Positions 58,761 to 64,000 of a stretch of 64,000 nucleotides of DNA are shown here, piece by piece. How positions within the stretch are numbered: position 1 is the first letter of the stretch; each line of letters begins with the position of its first letter. The notes under the pieces were generated by a model, which had not been told where the DNA came from, did not search any database, and saw only the letters and a list, made by a program, of their open reading frames with translations. The stretch comes from an uncultured bacterium (GTDB taxonomy: Bacteria; Cyanobacteriota; Vampirovibrionia; Gastranaerophilales; Gastranaerophilaceae), in assembly GCA_949298805.1 (NCBI GenBank), contig CASFXY010000003.1, positions 1 to 64,000 on the forward strand, written 5' to 3'. Position numbers and translations under genes: made by a program.

Positions 58761-60058
58761 TTGTCGATAAGGTAAAAAAATATTTAGAAACGCTTGATAT
58801 AAAAGGAAAAGTTATCTGTGCCTTATCCGGCGGTTGTGACAGCGTTGTTTTGTTGCATATATTGTATTCTTTAGGGTTAGATATTGTTGTTGTGCATTTA
58901 AATCATAACTGGCGCGGCGAGGAGTCTTTGCGCGATGAAGAATCTTCAAGAACATTTGCAAAAAGTCTTAATCTTGAGTTTTATTCCGAAACACTTTCAA
59001 ATAAAGTTAAAAAGACGGAAACAGAAGCACGTGAGGCAAGATACTTATTTTTTGCAAAGTGTGCAAAGAAATATAATTCAAATTTTGTTTTTCTTGCTCA
59101 CAATAAAAATGATAATGCCGAAACTCTCTTGTACAGGGTGATTAAAGGAACAGGTTTAAAGGGATTGTGCTCTATACCAAAGCAAAGAGATATTTTTTAT
59201 CGCCCGTTGCTTGATGTTGAGCGTTCGGAGATTGAAAAGTATGCTCTTGAAAATAATTTGCAATATGTTAAAGACAGTTCAAACGAATGTATAAAATATC
59301 AACGAAATTTTATCAGAAAAGAAATTTTACCGCTTTTAGAGAAGATTAATCCTGATGCAATTTGCGCTTTGAATAATCTTGCAAATTTATCTTGTATGCA
59401 TTATAAATTGCTTTCAAATATTATTGATGAAACAAAAAAAGAAATTTTTTATGATGACAAAATAATTCTTGATAAATATTTAAATTTATCCCTGTCGGCA
59501 AAATATGAAATAATTAACGATTTTTTGCGTAACGATTTAAAATATTGCGATTTAAAAAGAATTAAATCTTATGTTGAATTTATAGAGGCTAATCATAGTA
59601 AATCTTCCAAAAAATCAATAAAGGCAAATTTATTTCTTGAAATTTCAAACGGATATATTTTTAAATCTTCTCCGAATAAAAAAAATATGACTGAACTCAA
59701 AATAAATGGCGAAGGAGAATACGCTTTTTGTGAGAAAAAGGTTGCATTGAAGAAATTTTCCGGACCTTTAGATTTTAAAAATTTGGAAAATGCACATTAT
59801 TTAAGTCTTGATTTTAGCAATCAGGTTGTATTGAGAACAAGACGTAACGGGGATATTTTTACTCCTTTTGGCATGAAATCCGGAACAATGAAATTAAAAG
59901 ATTATCTTATTAATAAAAAAATACCGCGACAAATTAGAGATAATCTGTTATTATTGGCATGCGGCAATGAAATTTTGTGCATTTTGGGTATTCAAATCAG
60001 CCAGAAAGTTGCTGTTGATGACAAACAAAATTGTTTTTTTGTAAAAATTATGGAGTGA
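58754..60058 (+). CDS. tilS: tRNA(Ile)-lysidine synthetase
   Basis: Modifies C34 of tRNA-Ile(CAU) to lysidine so that it reads AUA. It has 434 residues: the N-terminal PP-loop domain with ALSGGCDSVVL (the SGGxDS motif), HLNHNWRGEES and FLAHNKNDNAET, a middle TilS domain, and a C-terminal domain with LRTRRNGDIFTPFGMK and KIPRQIRDNLLLLA. A TTG at 58748 is in frame, but the ATG at 58754 has GGAGG seven bases upstream. It overlaps the LdpA-like gene by 7 bp. hpt follows, a common gene pair. Confidence 0.95.
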   Translation: MLIVDKVKKYLETLDIKGKVICALSGGCDSVVLLHILYSLGLDIVVVHLNHNWRGEESLRDEESSRTFAKSLNLEFYSETLSNKVKKTETEAREARYLFFAKCAKKYNSNFVFLAHNKNDNAETLLYRVIKGTGLKGLCSIPKQRDIFYRPLLDVERSEIEKYALENNLQYVKDSSNECIKYQRNFIRKEILPLLEKINPDAICALNNLANLSCMHYKLLSNIIDETKKEIFYDDKIILDKYLNLSLSAKYEIINDFLRNDLKYCDLKRIKSYVEFIEANHSKSSKKSIKANLFLEISNGYIFKSSPNKKNMTELKINGEGEYAFCEKKVALKKFSGPLDFKNLENAHYLSLDFSNQVVLRTRRNGDIFTPFGMKSGTMKLKDYLINKKIPRQIRDNLLLLACGNEILCILGIQISQKVAVDDKQNCFFVKIME

Positions 60059-60060
60059 AT

Positions 60061-60588
60061 ATGTCCGATAAAGAATTAAAAGTTTTAATTGATGAAAGAA
60101 CTCTAAGTCAAAGAATTAAAGAACTTGCGTTGGGCATAAATGCTTATTACGGTACAAAAAACGAGCTTACCGTTGTTTGTGTTTTAAAAGGTGCGGTTAT
60201 GTTTTTTTGTGAATTAGCTAAGCATTTGAAAATGCCTGTAAGAATGGAGTTTGTTAGTCTTTCAAGTTATGGTGATGCCCAAAAATCTTCCGGTAAAGTT
60301 TCGGCTTTGAATTTATCCTTGCCGCCGCTTGAAGGAAAAAATGTTCTTGTAGTAGAGGATATTATGGATACAGGACTAACGCTTAATTTCTTGCTTGATT
60401 TTATACGTTCAAAATGTAAAGCAAAAAATGTAAAACTTGCAGTTATGTTTGATAAAAAATGTGCGCGTAAATACCCGCTTGTACCCGACTTTTATGCTTT
60501 TGATGTGGATGATAAATTTATTGTCGGTTTTGGTTTGGACTATCTTGAATTTAATCGAAATTTACCTTATATAGGGTATTATGAATAA
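60061..60588 (+). CDS. hpt: Hypoxanthine phosphoribosyltransferase
   Basis: Purine-salvage enzyme of 175 residues. The PRPP-binding motif is VLVVEDIMDTGLTL (about 97-110), with FVSLSSYGDAQKSSG in the flexible loop and DFYAFDVDDKFIVGFGLDY at the C-terminus. The frame opens at 60031, but the ATG at 60061 has GGAG five bases upstream. It starts 2 bp after the tilS stop. Its end overlaps the convergent spmB by 10 bp. Confidence 0.95.
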   Translation: MSDKELKVLIDERTLSQRIKELALGINAYYGTKNELTVVCVLKGAVMFFCELAKHLKMPVRMEFVSLSSYGDAQKSSGKVSALNLSLPPLEGKNVLVVEDIMDTGLTLNFLLDFIRSKCKAKNVKLAVMFDKKCARKYPLVPDFYAFDVDDKFIVGFGLDYLEFNRNLPYIGYYE

Positions 60589-61115
60589 AAGAAAAATCTT
60601 GATATAATAATTGCTGCTATAATACCTGCAATGTCTGCCAAAATTCCTGTTAAAATTGCATGTCGGTATTTTTTTATACCTACTGCGCCAAAATAAACCG
60701 CTATTACATAGAAAGTAGTTTCTGAACTTCCGGCTATAATTGCACTTAATTTTGCAGCATAAGAATTTGCGCCGTGTGTATTTACAATTTCACCAAATAA
60801 TCCCAAAGTTGCGCTTCCTGAAAGCGAACGTGTTATCATTAGAGCAAGAGTGTCTGCAGGGATTTTTAACGCTTCAAGAGGGGTTTTAAAAATATTGTAT
60901 AAAAAATCTAATGCCCCTGAGGCTCGAAACATTGAAACAGCTACTATTATCGCTATAAGATAAGGGAGAATTTTTATTGCTACCCAAAAACCCTCTTTTG
61001 CGCCGTCGCAAAAATTTTCATATAAGGGTACTTTTTTGTAAGTGCCGTAAATTAAAATTGTACTTATAATAACAGGTAAAATCCAAACAGAGATTGCATT
61101 TAGAATTTCTTGCAT
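60579..61115 (-). CDS. spmB: SpmB-like nucleoside-recognition membrane protein
   Basis: A 178-residue membrane protein of the SpmB/YjiG family with a Gate (nucleoside recognition) domain and about five transmembrane segments. Motifs include LITRSLSGSATLGLFGE and AIIAGSSETTFYVIAVYFG, which contain the conserved ends of the gate. In Bacillus, SpmA and SpmB affect spore core dehydration, but homologues occur widely in non-spore-formers and are probably transporters of small molecules. It follows spmA directly. Confidence 0.88.
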   Translation of the reverse strand: MQEILNAISVWILPVIISTILIYGTYKKVPLYENFCDGAKEGFWVAIKILPYLIAIIVAVSMFRASGALDFLYNIFKTPLEALKIPADTLALMITRSLSGSATLGLFGEIVNTHGANSYAAKLSAIIAGSSETTFYVIAVYFGAVGIKKYRHAILTGILADIAGIIAAIIISRFFFYS

Positions 61116-61691
61116 TTAAAATACCCTCTCTAAGATTTTTGAAATTACCACAGCACATATAAATGATATAGTTGTAACAATCAAAACAGGCAAAATTATT
61201 TCTGTTGGATTGTTGGCGCCTGATGCTGTTAAAATTGCAAGTACTGTGGCAGGTACCAGTTGAAAACCCGCAGTATTCATCGCAAGCAGAGTACACATCG
61301 CATTAGTCGCTGTTTTTTTATCCCCCTTGTTTTCTTTTTGTAAATCCTCCATGGCTTTAATGCCAAAAGGAGTTGCCGCATTTGTCAGTCCAAGCGCATT
61401 TGCACTAAAGTTAAGAGCTATATTTGAATATGCATCTGAATTTTTATTAACATCTTTAAAAATTAGACCAAGAGCAGGCGATATTAAATTTGAAAAAATT
61501 TTAATTAATCCTGATGTTTTTGCAATTTTTACAATGCCTAGCCAAAATGCCATTATTCCGATAAGCGAAAAAGCAATTTTCACCGCTGCTTGAGATGATT
61601 GCAACATAGCATTAACCACATCAGTCATTTTTCCGTTAATTGCTGCAAAAATAAAAGATGTAATTATTAAAAATAACCAGATGTAATTCAT
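61116..61691 (-). CDS. spmA: SpmA-like nucleoside-recognition membrane protein
   Basis: A 191-residue membrane protein of the SpmA family, with IMAFWLGIVKIAKTSGLI, FSANALGLTNAATPFGIKAMEDLQ and CTLLAMNTAGFQLVPAT, the usual gate-domain strings. It abuts spmB (ATG next to the preceding stop), so the two form a heteromeric membrane unit. No sporulation gene is in the window. The substrate is unknown. Confidence 0.9.
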   Translation of the reverse strand: MNYIWLFLIITSFIFAAINGKMTDVVNAMLQSSQAAVKIAFSLIGIMAFWLGIVKIAKTSGLIKIFSNLISPALGLIFKDVNKNSDAYSNIALNFSANALGLTNAATPFGIKAMEDLQKENKGDKKTATNAMCTLLAMNTAGFQLVPATVLAILTASGANNPTEIILPVLIVTTISFICAVVISKILERVF

Positions 61692-61692
61692 T

Positions 61693-62334
61693 TTAACCGC
61701 GTAATTGATTTATAAAATAAGACTCTCCGGCAGCACTAAGGGTATATTTATGTGTGCCATCCTCCTCTTTTGTTTCAATAAAACCTCTTGTTCTTGCCTC
61801 ATCAATAATTGAAAGAACAACAAGTGAACCGGTCGCGGGGTAAAATTTTGAATTTAGCATTTTAATTGTAAAGAAATTAATATTAAGAACTCTTTTTATA
61901 TAATAAGCACTTATTATAAAATCTGAAAATATATTGCCACTTTTATTTGCTGCTAAAAAGTCCCCCAGATTTATATAGATTTCTTGTTGTGAATTTTGCA
62001 CCTGTTTATTTACGGGTTGTTCTTGTGCAACTGGTGTTTCCTGAACAAAATTCGGCTGTGTGTACTCAATTTGCACTGCTGCCGGCTCGCTTTGCATTGG
62101 TTGAGAAAACCGTGGTGTTTGTTGCTCTTGGTCAAATCCTTGAAGAATTGTTTGCAGTTGAGCCATTTCTTGCGTATAAGCTTTTTTTGGCGCAGCATAA
62201 GGTGCGCTTTCAATCTTTCTGTTTACAAAATTTTCTAAATATCTATCCATTTCGTAAGCCAGCAAAGCCCCGTTTTTTGCAACAACTTCCATTTGTGCAT
62301 TATTACATTTAATTTTTAAACGATAAGTACTCAT
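61693..62334 (-). CDS. Hypothetical protein with C-terminal winged-helix-like domain
   Basis: A 213-residue protein of unknown function. The N-terminal part (1-50) is a short alpha/beta segment, followed by a Gln/Pro-rich low-complexity linker (about 55-130). The C-terminal part (about 130-213) has a pattern like a winged helix (VLNINFFTIKMLNSKFYPATG, DEARTRGFIETKEEDG). It starts 4 bp after the 41-aa gene and ends 1 bp before spmA, so all four genes form one minus-strand operon. AAGG lies eight bases before the ATG. Confidence 0.72.
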   Translation of the reverse strand: MSTYRLKIKCNNAQMEVVAKNGALLAYEMDRYLENFVNRKIESAPYAAPKKAYTQEMAQLQTILQGFDQEQQTPRFSQPMQSEPAAVQIEYTQPNFVQETPVAQEQPVNKQVQNSQQEIYINLGDFLAANKSGNIFSDFIISAYYIKRVLNINFFTIKMLNSKFYPATGSLVVLSIIDEARTRGFIETKEEDGTHKYTLSAAGESYFINQLRG

Positions 62335-62338
62335 CTAA

Positions 62339-62464
62339 TTAACCTTGTTTCTTAAGTATTTCTTCACGCCATTTTGCAAGTTGCTGTTCTACAAATTCTG
62401 CATCATCAGATGACAATTCAATTTCTATCTCACCTTTTTTCATTTTAAAAACGTATTCTGCCAT
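62339..62464 (-). CDS. Small acidic protein, 41 aa
   Basis: A short gene starting MAEYVFKMKKGEIEIELSS and ending REEILKKQG. GAGGA lies seven bases before the ATG. The next gene starts 4 bp after its stop. The peptide has a strand-like first half and a helix (AEFVEQQLAKWREEIL) in the second half, which looks like a folded small protein or a partner of the following protein. No homologue is known to me. Confidence 0.7.
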   Translation of the reverse strand: MAEYVFKMKKGEIEIELSSDDAEFVEQQLAKWREEILKKQG

Positions 62465-62668
62465 GTTAAATTCCTCTTTTTTATATTATTATCATATATT
62501 TTTTTCTAATCAACAAATTTTTTAACAAAAATTTATATCTTTTCTTGAAATTTAATAAAAAATAATTAAAACTGTTAGTGTAATTCGGTCGTTTGAATGA
62601 ACACTCGTTGATATTCCTGTTCTATACTAAAATTGGGAGTATCAGGTTTAAAAATCGGGGATATAAAT

Positions 62669-64000
62669 TTGTATAATTCTATACATCCAATAAATATAAC
62701 ATATAGAAACCCAAGGCAGTCAAGTTCACTGTCAAATCCTGACACTCAAAACCAAGAGCATACACCTGTATCATACGAGAACGGCAGCAATGCCCAAGAT
62801 AACAGGCAATTTCCCAATGGTACAAAGGTTGCTATTGATTATACAAAAAATACCGTTAACATCTCCCAAATTGTAACTGATTTTAAAAGTACGGTTATTG
62901 CAATAGGTGCGCCCGAAGATGTTTCAAGCGAAGTTAATTCCTATCTTTCTCTTGTAGAAAAGGAATCTCAAAAAGCAAATCCTTCAAGAGATATTATTTT
63001 TTCAAATTTAATTAATGCATCAAAAATTTCAGATGCTTATATTCACCAAGAATTATCCAAAAAAAACGGTAATGCGCCGAAAAACGTTGTTGAAGGTTGG
63101 ATTGATGCATTATTTAAACAAAGAGTAGAATTAAAAGCTGATGCTACGCATATTAATCCTGATTTTCAATTAGATATTCCCGATAAAAAAAGAACACAGC
63201 AAACACCTAAAAGTGAGCCTAAAAGTAATGAGGATGAATTTAAAAGGGCACAACCTTTTGCAAGAGAACTTCCCGCCGAAGATACTGTTCAAATTCAAGA
63301 TGAGGAAGAATTCTCATCGCTTATTCGACAAGATTCGGCAATTTATGATGCAAATATCGAACAATCAGACATCAATGGGCAGCAAAGTTATGTGCAAATC
63401 GAACATGACACTCCTCATAAGTTAACAAAAAAAGAAGAAACAATTGAGTATAAAACAATTGAACCGGATAGCCTGATTAAAAACACCCAAGAAATAGCAT
63501 TACATGAACCTGTTGCGCCTGATGAGGATGTGCAAATTCAACAACAAACAGAATCAATTCCCTATCCGGATGTTGCAAAACCGAAAAAACCCTCTTATAT
63601 CACAAGCGAACATGACAGAGTTTTATCAAAATCGCTGAAGGATGCAAAAACATACCTTATTCTTGACGATGACCCCGCGCTTGCACTTGAAACTTTAAAT
63701 AATGCTTTGGGCGAAGTCAAGTCTGATACCAATAAAAACTTGCGTGCTGCTTTGCATTTCGAGCGAGGAAAAATTTTTGATGATTATGACTATGTTAATT
63801 ATGCCTTGCGCGATTATTACGAAGCTACCAAATGTAACGATGATAATTTAAAATCGCAGGCACACTTGCGAATGGCAAGAATTTATGATGATTATGTAGA
63901 TTTTGAACCCGCTGTAGAACATTATCAGGATGCTGTTGCGTATAGCGGTGAAGCCAGTAATCTGCGCGCTCAGACAAAAATATTGAGCGAGATGGCATCT
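62669..64000 (+). CDS. Large TPR protein, 5' part (runs off the edge)
   Basis: An open frame of 444 codons without a stop reaches the right edge. The start is TTG at 62669 with GGGG (62657-62660) eight bases upstream. The first 340 residues are polar, low-complexity and rich in Gln, Glu and Asp (for example EDTVQIQDEEEF), with a possible helical unit near 70-140. From about 345 TPR units begin (AKTYLILDDDPALALETLNNAL, AALHFERGKIFDDYDYVNYALRDY). No signal peptide is seen. It is divergent from the spmAB operon. Function unknown. Confidence 0.8.
   Translation, partial: MYNSIHPINITYRNPRQSSSLSNPDTQNQEHTPVSYENGSNAQDNRQFPNGTKVAIDYTKNTVNISQIVTDFKSTVIAIGAPEDVSSEVNSYLSLVEKESQKANPSRDIIFSNLINASKISDAYIHQELSKKNGNAPKNVVEGWIDALFKQRVELKADATHINPDFQLDIPDKKRTQQTPKSEPKSNEDEFKRAQPFARELPAEDTVQIQDEEEFSSLIRQDSAIYDANIEQSDINGQQSYVQIEHDTPHKLTKKEETIEYKTIEPDSLIKNTQEIALHEPVAPDEDVQIQQQTESIPYPDVAKPKKPSYITSEHDRVLSKSLKDAKTYLILDDDPALALETLNNALGEVKSDTNKNLRAALHFERGKIFDDYDYVNYALRDYYEATKCNDDNLKSQAHLRMARIYDDYVDFEPAVEHYQDAVAYSGEASNLRAQTKILSEMAS

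Noticed and set aside
60579-61691. Evidence of sporulation from spmA/spmB
   Set aside because: These families are common in non-spore-forming bacteria and no other sporulation gene is present.
63213-63425. 70-codon plus-strand ORF near the right edge
   Set aside because: It is a shadow in another frame of the large TPR gene that starts at 62669 and stays open to 64000.

Overview
The window looks like chromosome from a non-photosynthetic relative of the Cyanobacteria, most likely a gut-type Vampirovibrionia/Melainabacteria (Gastranaerophilales-like) genome; this is an inference. The DNA is strongly AT-rich. A secretin-based type IV pilus operon and a KdsC-type phosphatase point to a two-membrane cell. 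Several genes have a cyanobacterial flavour (an LdpA-like Fe-S protein, a Tic20-like membrane protein, a Ski2-type helicase, three-domain NifU), while no photosynthesis gene is present. Several predicted proteins of unknown function share a short (N/S)F(K/S)G motif.

Layout. 1-900: end of a toxin-antitoxin pair, tandem repeats, tRNA-Ile. 993-12564: mostly housekeeping genes on both strands (argS, nifUS, bioY, rimI, speD, an OmpR-type regulator, a Ctp protease, tsaD, a TPR/NHL protein, dnaA). 12653-20524: a SPASM radical SAM protein, an M16 protease, a Ski2-like helicase and a cupin protein. 20528-24472: glmS, mtnA, a membrane protein and ruvC on the minus strand. 24473-25067: no long gene, but one compact unit with promoter, inverted repeat, 26-codon ORF and terminator, plus a 24-codon ORF. 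25068-32029: an unknown membrane protein, then rny-ymdB-PHP and a DUF-obgE pair. 32160-38929: type IV pilus genes (PilP-like, secretin, PilB, PilC). 38937-39234: GC-rich palindromic repeats. 39300-51352: tpiA, metXW, a degenerate HD-GYP protein, two tandem amino-acid permeases, glyQ, a DAHP synthase, two related membrane proteins and a GshB-like ligase. 51424-60588: one long plus-strand run (TPR proteins, Tic20-like, FliO-like, neuB, HAD phosphatase, lysC, LdpA-like, tilS, hpt). 60579-62464: spmA/spmB with two small upstream genes. 62669-64000: start of a large TPR protein that runs off the edge.

Gene-expression signals are the most unusual part. At least ten genes have a -10 hexamer ending only 6-9 nt before the start codon and no convincing Shine-Dalgarno, which predicts leaderless mRNAs. 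Two genes, rny and the FliO-like gene, have no ATG/GTG/TTG where the protein must begin, but a well-placed Shine-Dalgarno before an in-frame ATT, so both probably start at AUU. speD, dnaA and the right-edge TPR gene start at TTG behind clear Shine-Dalgarno sequences.

Genes that act together: nifUS (Fe-S assembly), metXW (methionine), speD and mtnA (polyamine synthesis and methylthioadenosine salvage), rny-ymdB (RNA turnover), the pilus operon, and neuB plus a phosphatase (nonulosonate sugar synthesis).
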